Source: an uncultured Lachnospiraceae bacterium
GTDB taxonomy: Bacteria; Bacillota; Clostridia; Lachnospirales; Lachnospiraceae
Direction: 5' to 3'
Length of the DNA stretch: 11,011 nucleotides
NCBI GenBank assembly: GCA_910583815.1
Contig: CAJTZB010000077.1
Location: forward strand, 1 to 11,011
Within the stretch, counting starts at the first letter, position 1. Every line of letters starts with the position of its first letter. This document shows, piece after piece, positions 1 to 6,629 of this stretch. Position numbers and translations under genes: made by a program. The notes beneath the pieces were generated by a model, which was given only the letters and a program-made list of their open reading frames with translations, ran no database searches and was not told the origin of the DNA.

Positions 1-1
1 G

Positions 2-373
2 AATGCTTCCTCCAGTTTTATGTTCCCTTATGGAATGGAAGCAGATGAATTTTATGAGGATGGGCAGGTGCTTCCTTATTTGGAAGAGTTGTTTCATGTC
101 ATTGCAACGCCGGGGCACACGGTTGGAAGCTGCTGCTATTATGCGGAGCGTGTGCGCAAGCTGTTTTCTGGCGATACCCTGTTTTATGAGACAATCGGGC
201 GGACGGATTTGCCAACCGGAAAAGCAGCAGCAATCCAGTCTTCCATCCGTGAGAAACTGTTTGTGCTTCCGGACAGAGTAATGGTATATCCGGGACACGG
301 CGCAGAGACAACGATTCGTCATGAAAAACAATTCAATGTGCAGCTGCTAAGGGAAAACGATGATTTATATTAA
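2..373 (+). CDS. MBL-fold metallo-hydrolase (hydroxyacylglutathione hydrolase-like), 3' part
   Basis: This is the C-terminal 123 residues of a metallo-beta-lactamase-fold hydrolase of the glyoxalase II-like group; the 5' end lies off the window, so no start is assigned. Visible metal-site motifs are TPGHTVGS (third metal-binding His), SGDTLF (bridging Asp) and YPGHG near the end (last His), together with the GRTDLP segment typical of small YcbL/GloB-like enzymes. The N-terminal HxHxDH motif would lie upstream and cannot be checked. Family members hydrolyse thioesters such as hydroxyacylglutathione, but in clostridia without glutathione the natural substrate is uncertain. The stop codon overlaps the start of hemZ by 14 bases, so the two are almost certainly co-transcribed. 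An ATG at 20 is internal to the protein and is not the real start. Confidence 0.9.
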   Translation, partial: NASSSFMFPYGMEADEFYEDGQVLPYLEELFHVIATPGHTVGSCCYYAERVRKLFSGDTLFYETIGRTDLPTGKAAAIQSSIREKLFVLPDRVMVYPGHGAETTIRHEKQFNVQLLRENDDLY

Positions 374-1877
374 GATGTTGGGTGAGGACTATGAGCAGGA
401 CATCCGACCGCTTGTAAAAGCCTTTTACCCGGAAGAAGAACTGAATATTGTGCATGAGGACATACCATCTGCAGAGCTTTATGGTATGTCTTCGGATTCT
501 TTTATGGGGAGGCTCTTGCTGAAGCTTGAGCCAAACCGTTTTTTTCTTTCCTTTGAGGACGGAAAGACAGAGATTTTTGCAGAAGAGGATTTCACACAGC
601 TTGTAGAAGGAGCTTACAAAAATGAAGGGCTGCCGGACCGCAGGATGTACCGCAATTATCTGCATCGGAAGCTTTACCGGATGCTTTCTGAGGCAACAGG
701 GAAAAAACTTCCGTGGGGGACGCTTACCGGAGTCCGCCCGACAAAGCTGGCGCTTGAGAGAAGACTGCAAGGAGAACTTCCGGAAACTATTGCAAATTAT
801 TTTAAAACGGAGTATCTTTGTTCTGAGGAAAAAACGGCACTTTGCCTTAAAGTTGTTGAAAATGAGAGCAGGCTCCTTGCCGGCATAACAAAGCAGGACA
901 GCTACAGCATTTATATTGGTATTCCGTTTTGTCCAAGTATCTGTCTGTACTGCTCGTTCAGTTCCTACCCTGTCAAACAGTATGAGGCCTATGTGGAACC
1001 GTATCTGGAGGCGTTGTTCCGGGAAATTGACTTTGCGGCAGGCTGTCTTTCTGATAAAAAGCTAATAAGCATTTATATCGGCGGAGGCACGCCAACAACC
1101 TTGTCGGCAGAACAGATGCGTAGACTGCTTCGCAAAGTAAAGCAGAGTTTTGATTTTACGTATCTGCGGGAATGGACTGTAGAAGCGGGGCGGCCGGACA
1201 GTATTACAAGAGAGAAACTTATGGTATTAAAAGAAGAGGGGATTACAAGAATTTCCATAAACCCTCAGACAATGCAGCAAAGGACACTGGATCTGATTGG
1301 TCGCAGACACACGGCAGAACAGATAAAAGAAGCATTCTGCCTTGCAAGAGAGTGTGGGCATGACAATATCAATATGGATTTGATTGTCGGTCTGACCGGC
1401 GAGGGAAAGCAGGATATAGAGGCTACGCTTTCAGAGATTGATGAGTTAAAGCCGGACAGCATTACGGTACATACGCTGGCCGTAAAGCGTGCCGCACGGC
1501 TGAATGCAGAGAAGGAACGTTATCAGAGCCTGAAATCGCATGAGGCGTCTGCTATGCTGGCAGTGTGTGAAGCATATATGGCAGGGCATTCCTATGCGCC
1601 ATATTATCTATACCGCCAAAAAAATATGTCAGACAATTTGGAAAACGTCGGGTATGCCAAGGAGGGCAAAGAAGGGCTGTATAATGTTTTGATTATGGAG
1701 GAACGCCATACGATTCTGGCACTTGGCGCAGGCGGTTCCACAAAGTTCATGTTTGCAGACGAAGACAGGCTGGAGCGTGTGGAGAATGTTAAAAATGTCA
1801 AAGAATACATTGCCAGAATTGATGAAATGATAGCAAGAAAGCAAAACTTTTTATCGCAGTATCAGGAGTTTTTGTAA
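360..1877 (+). CDS. hemZ: HemZ, coproporphyrinogen III dehydrogenase-like radical SAM protein
   Basis: The product is a 505-residue cytoplasmic radical SAM protein of the HemN/HemZ superfamily, close to the usual HemZ length of about 500. Residues 1-165 form the HemZ-type N-terminal region. The [4Fe-4S] motif IPFCPSICLYCSF supplies Cys191, Cys195 and Cys198 (CxxxCxxC), and GGGTPT at 241-246 is the SAM-contacting motif. Further HemN-like motifs follow (VEAGRPDSIT, RISINPQTM, NMDLIVGL). HemZ is annotated as an oxygen-independent coproporphyrinogen oxidase, but many gut clostridia carrying it lack a complete haem pathway, so the true reaction is uncertain. The ATG at 360 lies inside the preceding gene's end (14-base overlap), with a weak AAGGG ribosome binding site, which suggests translational coupling. 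It sits second in the MBL-hemZ-HD-GYP-aspS run. Confidence 0.92.
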   Translation: MIYIKMLGEDYEQDIRPLVKAFYPEEELNIVHEDIPSAELYGMSSDSFMGRLLLKLEPNRFFLSFEDGKTEIFAEEDFTQLVEGAYKNEGLPDRRMYRNYLHRKLYRMLSEATGKKLPWGTLTGVRPTKLALERRLQGELPETIANYFKTEYLCSEEKTALCLKVVENESRLLAGITKQDSYSIYIGIPFCPSICLYCSFSSYPVKQYEAYVEPYLEALFREIDFAAGCLSDKKLISIYIGGGTPTTLSAEQMRRLLRKVKQSFDFTYLREWTVEAGRPDSITREKLMVLKEEGITRISINPQTMQQRTLDLIGRRHTAEQIKEAFCLARECGHDNINMDLIVGLTGEGKQDIEATLSEIDELKPDSITVHTLAVKRAARLNAEKERYQSLKSHEASAMLAVCEAYMAGHSYAPYYLYRQKNMSDNLENVGYAKEGKEGLYNVLIMEERHTILALGAGGSTKFMFADEDRLERVENVKNVKEYIARIDEMIARKQNFLSQYQEFL

Positions 1878-1896
1878 GGAAAGGAGAATATCTGGA

Positions 1897-2544
1897 GTGG
1901 AGGCTTCGGGCCAGGTTATTTCAACTGTTCTGCACCATCTGGACCTTGAAAATCTGATAGAAGAGGATTACTATGACAGTATTGACCACGGAGAGCTTGT
2001 TGGGATGATAGTAGGGCTTCTTTGCAGACAGATGGGATTAAACGGAACATTTACAGAAAAGGTAGTACAGGCAGCCTATGTCCATGATATAGGGAAGCTT
2101 CGTCTTGGCAAAAACTTATATGGGCGTGACAAACAGGCCTTGGAAATTGAATCCGTAAAGTATATGAGGATGCATGCACAGCTTGGTATGGAGATGCTAA
2201 AGGAATGCGGATTCCAGGAAGATATTCTGAACGCAGTCTACCACCACCATGAAAATTATGACGGCAGCGGTTATCCGGATAATTTAAAGGGTGTGCAGAT
2301 TCCGTTGGCAGCAAGGATACTTCGGGTATGTGACGTGTTTGCCGCGTTGGTTTCCCACCGGCCGTACAGGGAAGCATTTGATATGAACACGGCGGTTGAG
2401 ATGATGATAGAAGACTATAAATCTTTTGATATGGGAATATTTCTGGAATTTTTAAAGTTGTACCACTCCGAGCAGTTTAGCGAAGTGGCAGAACTTTCAA
2501 AGCAAATAAATGCAAAGCAAAGATACGAAAAGGAGAGGAACTAA
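1897..2544 (+). CDS. HD-GYP domain phosphohydrolase (probable c-di-GMP phosphodiesterase)
   Basis: This 215-residue protein is essentially one HD-GYP domain with no sensor or receiver domain. Visible residues are the HD pair in YVHDIGKL (His63, Asp64), a downstream His in MHAQLG, HHHEN at 116-120, the DGSGYP signature at 122-127 (GYP intact), and the conserved VCDVFAALVSHRPYR segment with Asp146. With GYP intact, cleavage of c-di-GMP is the best prediction; a more general phosphohydrolase role cannot be excluded. It should be soluble and cytoplasmic: there is no signal peptide or membrane segment. The start is the GTG at 1897, ten bases after AAGGAG at 1881-1886; no ATG is similarly placed. 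The gene lies 19 bp after hemZ and ends 2 bp before aspS, so it is in the operon. Confidence 0.88.
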   Translation: MEASGQVISTVLHHLDLENLIEEDYYDSIDHGELVGMIVGLLCRQMGLNGTFTEKVVQAAYVHDIGKLRLGKNLYGRDKQALEIESVKYMRMHAQLGMEMLKECGFQEDILNAVYHHHENYDGSGYPDNLKGVQIPLAARILRVCDVFAALVSHRPYREAFDMNTAVEMMIEDYKSFDMGIFLEFLKLYHSEQFSEVAELSKQINAKQRYEKERN

Positions 2545-2546
2545 AA

Positions 2547-4337
2547 ATGGCAGAATCCATGAAGGGGTTTCATAGAACCCACAGATGTACGGAGGTGTCA
2601 GAACGGAATATTGGCGAAACAATTACCGTGATGGGCTGGGTGCAGAAAAGCAGGAATAAGGGAGGCATTATTTTCGTTGATTTAAGAGACCGTTCCGGGC
2701 TGCTCCAGATTATTTTAGAAGAGTCGGACTGCGGGGCTGAAAATTTTGCAAAAGGAGAAAAGCTTCGCAGTGAATTTGTGATTGCAGTAAAAGGCGAGGT
2801 CACAGCTCGTTCCGGTGCAGCAAATGAAGCTCTGGTTACTGGAAGCATTGAAGTGCGTGCAAAAGAACTTCGTATTTTATCCGAGGCGGACGTTCCTCCA
2901 TTCCCGGTAGAAGAGGACTCTAAAACAAAAGAAGAGCTTCGATTAAAGTACCGTTATCTGGATTTGCGCCGTCCGGACCTGCAGAGGAACCTGATGTTGC
3001 GAAGCCGGATTGCGACACTGGTCAGACAGTTTCTTACAGAGGAGGGATTTCTGGAAATTGAGACCCCAATGCTGACAAAGAGTACGCCGGAAGGTGCAAG
3101 AGACTATCTTGTGCCAAGCCGTGTGCATCCTGGTACGTTTTATGCGCTGCCACAGTCGCCGCAGCTGTTTAAGCAGCTTTTGATGTGTTCCGGGTATGAC
3201 AGGTATTTTCAGATTGTAAAGTGCTTCCGTGATGAAGATTTGCGTGCAGACCGTCAGCCGGAGTTTACCCAAATCGATATGGAGCTTTCGTTTGTAGACG
3301 TAGAGGATGTCTTGGAAGTAAATGAACGTCTGCTTCAGAAACTGTTTGCGTCTGTTGGCGTAGAAGTAAAGCTTCCGATTGCCCGCATGACATGGCAGGA
3401 GGCAATGGACCGTTTTGGTTCGGATAAACCGGATACTCGTTTCGGAATGGAGCTGAAAAATGTTTCTGATGTTGTAAAAGATTGTGGATTTGGTGTATTT
3501 ACAAATGCACTTGCGGCCGGCGGTTCTGTCCGTGGCATCAATGCAAAAGGACAGGCTGCAATGCCAAGAAAGAAAATAGATGCTTTGGTAGAGTTTGCAA
3601 AAGGTTTCGGAGCAAAAGGGCTTGCTTATCTTGCTCTTGAAGAGGATGGAACCATAAAATCTTCATTTGCGAAGTTTATGAGCGAAGAAGAGTTAAAGGC
3701 ACTGGCTTCGGCAATGGAAGGTGAACCGGGTGATTTGCTGTTCTTTGCGGCAGACAAGAACAAAGTTGTTTATGATGTGCTTGGGAATCTCCGTCTGGAA
3801 ATTGCAAGAAATCTTGGGCTGCTTGATAAAAATAAGTATAACTTCCTTTGGGTTACGGAGTTTCCGCTTCTTGAGTACTCCGAAGAGGAAGGGCGTTATG
3901 TGGCAATGCACCATCCATTTACAATGCCGATGGAAGAGGATTTGCCGCTTTTGGATACTGAACCAGGCAAAGTCCGTGCAAAAGCATATGATATTGTGCT
4001 GAATGGTTCGGAAATCGGCGGCGGCTCCGTGAGAATATTCCAGAGCGAAGTGCAAGAGAAGATGTTTGAGGTGCTTGGCTTTACGAAGGAATCGGCGTAT
4101 GAGCGTTTTGGATTCCTCTTAAACGCATTTAAATATGGAGTTCCGCCTCATGCCGGGCTTGCTTATGGATTTGACCGCCTGATTATGCTGATGGCAAAGA
4201 CCGACAATATCCGCGACGTTATTGCATTTCCAAAGGTGAAGGATGCGTCCTGCCTTATGACGGAAGCACCAAATGTGGTAGATGATAAACAGCTGGAAGA
4301 GCTTAGCATCTGTATCTCTAAACAGGAGAAAATTTAA
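2547..4337 (+). CDS. aspS: Aspartyl-tRNA synthetase
   Basis: This 596-residue class II aminoacyl-tRNA synthetase has the bacterial AspRS layout and usual length. Residues 1-110 are the OB-fold anticodon-binding domain (GWVQKSRNKGG...FVDLRDRSG). The catalytic core includes motif 1 around 160-185, motif 2 with FRDEDLRADRQPEFTQID at 227-244, and motif 3 with GLAYGFDRL near 537-545. A bacterial GAD insertion occupies roughly 290-420. It charges tRNA-Asp in the cytoplasm. The ATG at 2547 follows AAAGGAGAGG at 2529-2538 and begins 2 bp after the preceding stop, so the gene is the last member of the tight operon. There is no convincing terminator between it and the csp promoter. At the OB-fold position that separates discriminating (Leu in E. 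coli) from some non-discriminating (His) enzymes, this protein has Lys38, so tRNA-Asn mischarging cannot be judged. Confidence 0.97.
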   Translation: MAESMKGFHRTHRCTEVSERNIGETITVMGWVQKSRNKGGIIFVDLRDRSGLLQIILEESDCGAENFAKGEKLRSEFVIAVKGEVTARSGAANEALVTGSIEVRAKELRILSEADVPPFPVEEDSKTKEELRLKYRYLDLRRPDLQRNLMLRSRIATLVRQFLTEEGFLEIETPMLTKSTPEGARDYLVPSRVHPGTFYALPQSPQLFKQLLMCSGYDRYFQIVKCFRDEDLRADRQPEFTQIDMELSFVDVEDVLEVNERLLQKLFASVGVEVKLPIARMTWQEAMDRFGSDKPDTRFGMELKNVSDVVKDCGFGVFTNALAAGGSVRGINAKGQAAMPRKKIDALVEFAKGFGAKGLAYLALEEDGTIKSSFAKFMSEEELKALASAMEGEPGDLLFFAADKNKVVYDVLGNLRLEIARNLGLLDKNKYNFLWVTEFPLLEYSEEEGRYVAMHHPFTMPMEEDLPLLDTEPGKVRAKAYDIVLNGSEIGGGSVRIFQSEVQEKMFEVLGFTKESAYERFGFLLNAFKYGVPPHAGLAYGFDRLIMLMAKTDNIRDVIAFPKVKDASCLMTEAPNVVDDKQLEELSICISKQEKI

Positions 4338-4361
4338 TAGACAGAAAAGAGAAAAAATAGT

Positions 4362-4390
4362 TTGACACTTTTTAGAAAAAATGTTATGAT
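4362..4390 (+). promoter_or_regulatory. Sigma-A promoter of the cold-shock gene
   Basis: A consensus -35 TTGACA at 4362-4367 and a near-consensus -10 TATGAT at 4385-4390 are separated by exactly 17 bp. A start near 4397 would give a leader of about 50 nt before the ATG at 4447. The strength of the match fits an abundant small protein. The leader contains a short imperfect dyad (ATGT...ACAT at about 4398-4422) that might contribute to cold-responsive folding; that part is inference. Confidence 0.85.
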
Positions 4391-4446
4391 AATATTGATG
4401 TGAGCAGATGCTTGCATGACATTTATTATTTTTGGAGGAAATACAC

Positions 4447-4647
4447 ATGCACAAGGGTACAGTAAAGTGGTTCAATAACCAAAAGGGCTTCGGTTTCATC
4501 TGTGATGAGGCTGGTAACGACGTATTCGTACACTACTCTGGACTGAACATGGAAGGTTTTAAGTCCTTAGAGGAAGGTCAGGAAGTAGAATTTGACATCG
4601 TTGAAGGCGCTAAGGGACCTCAGGCAACAAACGTAACAAAGTGCTAA
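4447..4647 (+). CDS. CspA-family cold-shock protein
   Basis: The 66-residue product is a single cold-shock domain that binds single-stranded RNA and DNA as an RNA chaperone. It shows the family start MHKGTVKWFNNQKGFGFI, with RNP1 (KGFGFI, residues 13-18) and RNP2 (VFVHY, residues 26-30), and the C-terminal ending GPQATNV. The length is standard for the family. The ATG at 4447 follows GGAGG at 4434-4438 with good spacing; an in-frame TTG at 4432 overlaps the Shine-Dalgarno and is not used. It is monocistronic with its own strong promoter, and is followed by a non-coding stretch with two hairpins. Paralogues are common, so a specific csp letter cannot be assigned. Confidence 0.97.
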   Translation: MHKGTVKWFNNQKGFGFICDEAGNDVFVHYSGLNMEGFKSLEEGQEVEFDIVEGAKGPQATNVTKC

Positions 4648-4696
4648 TCAAGAAAGTTATTCAGTGTACCTTTTTCTAATATATAAAATATTATGA

Positions 4697-4738
4697 CTGT
4701 CCAGCCGCTTTCCGCCAAAGGCTGTTTGTGCAGGACAG
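4697..4738 (+). other. Imperfect hairpin downstream of the cold-shock gene
   Basis: Two nested inverted repeats are visible: outer CTGTCC (4697-4702) with GGACAG (4733-4738), and inner CAGCC (4702-4706) with GGCTG (4720-4724). An alternative pairing, GCTGT (4721-4725) with ACAGC (4735-4739), would exclude the outer stem. There is no U-run after it, so it is not a standard intrinsic terminator. It may stabilise the 3' end of the csp transcript or belong to a leader RNA. I do not recognise it as a known RNA family. Confidence 0.4.
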
Positions 4739-4755
4739 CTGAAAATAGTTATAAT
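4726..4755 (+). promoter_or_regulatory. Weak candidate promoter before the terminator
   Basis: A perfect -10 TATAAT at 4750-4755 is preceded 18 bp upstream by TTGTGC at 4726-4731, which matches only the TTG of the -35 consensus. Transcripts starting near 4762 would run about 75 nt to the terminator at 4835, or read through into the transporter remnant. The -35 half overlaps the hairpin above. It is tentative. Confidence 0.3.
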
Positions 4756-4807
4756 TTTTATACGGGAAATAAGCTATATTGTGATACGGAATTGAGAAGA
4801 CGAAAAA

Positions 4808-4835
4808 GAATCCTGCTATGGCAGGATTCTTTTTT
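4808..4835 (+). terminator. Intrinsic terminator
   Basis: A perfect 9-bp stem, GAATCCTGC (4808-4816) with GCAGGATTC (4821-4829), closes a TATG loop and is followed by six T residues (4830-4835). The A-run before the stem can extend the pairing and makes the element potentially bidirectional. It lies about 50 bp upstream of the transporter remnant's start and about 160 bp after the cold-shock stop. It could end csp read-through or act as an attenuator for the transporter. Confidence 0.88.
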
Positions 4836-4885
4836 GTTTCATGGGAAGTGGTTGGGGAACAATATCTTTTAGGGAGGTATTTCTG

Positions 4886-5324
4886 GTGAAAACAAATAAG
4901 ACAGATAACACAGAACTATTTCAAAACATGCCGGTTTCAAAAGCAGTTATTGGTACTGAATAAGATGGTTGTTTCTTATTCTAATCAGGCAATTGCAGGC
5001 GGAATGACGCAGGGCGTACTTCCTCTCATCGGATATAATTATGCATCAAAAAATTATTCTCGCATGCGTTCTGCTGTCAAAACAGCGTTTCTTTACAGTG
5101 TGGTGATAGCTGTTGCCGGAACAGTACTGTTATTTACCTGTGCAGTTCCGGTTGTAAGAAGTTTTATTTCTGATGAAGAGACAGTTGTATATGGGCAGCA
5201 TTTTCTTAGGATTATTTGCCTCACCTGCCCGGCAGTTTCAGCGACCCCGATTGCAGATTTCCTTGCAATGGGGATCGCGTTATGTTTGTTTATTCCATAT
5301 GGAAAGAGATTTCGGGACTCCTAA
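4886..5324 (+). pseudogene. MATE family efflux transporter remnant (two internal deletions)
   Basis: An original start survives: AGGGAGG (4871-4877) eight bases before GTG at 4886, followed by a MATE-like N-terminus (NTELFQNMPVSKAV). After 25 codons this frame ends in TAA at 4961-4963. A different frame, open from 4950, carries a typical late-MATE stretch (AIAGGMTQGVLPLIGYNYASKNYSRM, then a hydrophobic helix and RSFISDEETV). After CLTCPAVS it jumps directly to a MATE C-terminus (ATPIADFLAMGIALCLFIPY) ending at 5324. An intact MATE has about 450 residues and 12 membrane helices; fewer than 150 codons remain, so two separate internal losses are inferred, the first also shifting frame. Intact relatives export drugs or metabolites using Na+ or H+ gradients. 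A functional product is very unlikely. Its stop overlaps the convergent S-component gene's stop. Confidence 0.82.
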
Positions 5325-5836
5325 TTTTTATAGGATTTTGAATGATATGTTTCATATGTTTTAGACAAGATGTTTTTCAGCGGGCGAAATAAAAGAAGTG
5401 CGGCAATAAAGTTGCCAATGCCGTGTACAATGTCAAACGGCAGTCCGCTGATAATCCATGAGAATCCCATTTCGATGCCGCCGGTAAGAAAATAGGGAAC
5501 CGAACACAGCGTGCCGAAAAAGATGCCAAAAAATCCGCTGATAAATGCAAAAAACAGAGCACTCTGTTCTTTTCTGAACAGCATTGTTATGCCCCACAAG
5601 ATTGTCCAGACATACAAATAGCAGAACCACCACATGCCAAAGCCGTAGATAAGGCCTTCCAACAGTGCAAAAGCATAGATGATGTACAGTACTTTTTTCT
5701 GAAGGACTACTGTGTACAGAATGACAAGCAGTGAAACTAATTCAATGTTTGGAAGCGGGGCAAGTGCAACCTGCGTAATCAGCAGCAATGCCGAAAGCAG
5801 GGCAAACAGGACGATGTTTTTAGCTGAAGATTTCAT
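5321..5836 (-). CDS. ECF transporter S component, probably cobalamin/corrinoid-specific
   Basis: This 171-residue, strongly hydrophobic integral membrane protein has about five to six helices (for example FALLSALLLITQVAL, LVSLLVILYTVVL, FFAFISGFFGIFFG, GIGNFIAALLLF). The size, topology and the FDIVHGIGN segment near the C-terminus fit substrate-binding S components of energy-coupling factor importers, which pair with shared EcfA/A'/T units encoded elsewhere; none is in the window. The substrate is inferred from context: the gene overlaps the DUF4430 gene by 4 bases (ATGA, translational coupling), and both lie under a cobalamin riboswitch. A CbrT-like role is therefore likely, although I cannot establish the exact S-component subfamily. 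Its own Shine-Dalgarno is weak, consistent with coupling. No terminator is evident downstream, where it converges on the MATE remnant. Confidence 0.8.
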   Translation of the reverse strand: MKSSAKNIVLFALLSALLLITQVALAPLPNIELVSLLVILYTVVLQKKVLYIIYAFALLEGLIYGFGMWWFCYLYVWTILWGITMLFRKEQSALFFAFISGFFGIFFGTLCSVPYFLTGGIEMGFSWIISGLPFDIVHGIGNFIAALLLFRPLKNILSKTYETYHSKSYKN

Positions 5837-6237
5837 TCCCAGCCAACCATAAGAGTAAACTCGTAATGGCCTCCGTCTGTTACCGGAACCGAATCGACAC
5901 CATAGTTGGAGCTTTCACCACCAATTGTCAGGAACCACCATTCTTGGTTGGCGTCGTTTGCAGTAACGCCATCCACTGTTGTGACAAAAAAACCATAAGC
6001 ATTTTCGCTTCCGCCAATAAGCTTATGCTCTAACAAGGCATCGCCTAAAAACTCTGCATCTGTCTTTAAATCGTGGGACTTAGAGGTGCCGTCTGCTAAA
6101 ACGACTTCCAATGTGAATTCTTTTTTCCCTTCTGTACCTTGCGGGCGGAGTGCAAAGTAGAGCGCCCCAAATAGTGCAAGGACCACAACGAATGCCGCGG
6201 CGAGCACAATCAGTTTTTTCTTGCTGTTTTTCTCCAT
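5833..6237 (-). CDS. Membrane-anchored DUF4430 (transcobalamin-like) protein
   Basis: This 134-residue protein has a lysine-rich N-terminus (MEKNSKKK), one membrane helix or uncleaved signal anchor at about 9-30, and an extracytoplasmic DUF4430 domain from about 40 to the end. DUF4430 signatures are the EWWFLTIGG core (Trp100-Trp101), GVDSVPV at 113-119 and DGGHYEFTL at 121-129. There is no lipobox Cys, so it is probably tethered by its helix rather than lipidated. The family is related to the C-terminal domain of animal transcobalamin and intrinsic factor. Together with the upstream B12 riboswitch and the overlapping S-component gene, this suggests it captures corrinoids outside the cell and passes them to the transporter; that role is inference. 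The ATG at 6237 follows AAAGGAG at 6246-6252, which is likely the site gated by the riboswitch. Confidence 0.82.
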   Translation of the reverse strand: MEKNSKKKLIVLAAAFVVVLALFGALYFALRPQGTEGKKEFTLEVVLADGTSKSHDLKTDAEFLGDALLEHKLIGGSENAYGFFVTTVDGVTANDANQEWWFLTIGGESSNYGVDSVPVTDGGHYEFTLMVGWE

Positions 6238-6245
6238 GTTTTAAT

Positions 6246-6480
6246 CTCCTTTACCAAATCCTCGTGGCTGAGTTATTTTTCGTTTTGAGCAGGTCTTCTG
6301 ACTCGCGCGTTTTACCGGAACATCTGCCGGATTCACATCAATTTGCCTTCCCAAAGGAGGTTCCCTTATCCTTCAGTGGCTGAGCTTTTCAAACCGATGC
6401 TGTTCGCTTACAGCGGCGGGACCGTACAGGACTTGCACCTGTTTCCCTATTATGTCTGCCTGCCGGATGGCAGCAGACCA
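6246..6480 (-). promoter_or_regulatory. Cobalamin (adenosylcobalamin-class) riboswitch
   Basis: Read on the reverse strand, the leader shows the diagnostic conserved blocks in order: AATAGGGAA, GGTGCAAGTCC, CGGTCCCGCCGCTGTA, AGCCACTG, TGGGAAGG and the B12 box GTCAGAAGACCTGC (6289-6302). A strong GC-rich hairpin (6454-6478) precedes the core. Downstream of the B12 box a small stem-loop (GCCA/TGGT, 6253-6268) abuts the Shine-Dalgarno at 6246-6252. There is no U-run terminator, so control is probably translational: cobalamin binding would close the leader and turn down the DUF4430 and S-component genes. The riboswitch class is clear by sequence; exact 5' and 3' limits are approximate. Confidence 0.93.
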
Positions 6481-6496
6481 CTCAAAATCGTTCCAT

Positions 6497-6525
6497 AGTA
6501 TAGCATGGAAGAAAAGGAAAGTCAA
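6497..6525 (-). promoter_or_regulatory. Sigma-A promoter of the cobalamin uptake unit
   Basis: On the reverse strand, TTGACT (6520-6525) and TATACT (6497-6502) are separated by exactly 17 bp. Transcription would start near 6490, just upstream of the riboswitch's first hairpin. It is back-to-back with the galM promoter, about 25 bp away. Confidence 0.85.
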
Positions 6526-6548
6526 ATGAGGAAGAGAACATTTAGGGC

Positions 6549-6578
6549 TTGCTATGTACGACGGAAAAAGTGTATAAT
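6549..6578 (+). promoter_or_regulatory. Sigma-A promoter of galM
   Basis: A consensus -10 TATAAT at 6573-6578 lies 18 bp after TTGCTA (6549-6554, four of six matches). A start near 6585 gives a leader of about 45 nt to the ATG at 6630. No operator or catabolite site is obvious. Confidence 0.68.
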
Positions 6579-6629
6579 ATGGCAGACAGGTTTTATGCTG
6601 CAATGAAGTATCAGGTCAGGAGGTTGGGG

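Noticed and set aside
333..770. Reverse-strand 145-residue frame opposite hemZ
   Set aside because: A shadow of a strongly coding region on the other strand with no start signals.
3693..4055. Reverse-strand 120-residue frame opposite aspS
   Set aside because: Antisense shadow of a conserved gene; composition unlike a real protein.
4432..4446. Upstream TTG start for the cold-shock protein
   Set aside because: It overlaps the GGAGG ribosome binding site; the ATG at 4447 gives the standard family N-terminus.
6150..6383. Forward-strand 77-residue reading frame across the B12 riboswitch
   Set aside because: It is antisense to the riboswitch and the DUF4430 start, has no ribosome binding site, and shows no protein-like pattern.
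6549..6629. Upstream start for galM
   Set aside because: The extension covers the promoter and lacks GalM similarity; ATG 6630 has AGGAGG six bases upstream.
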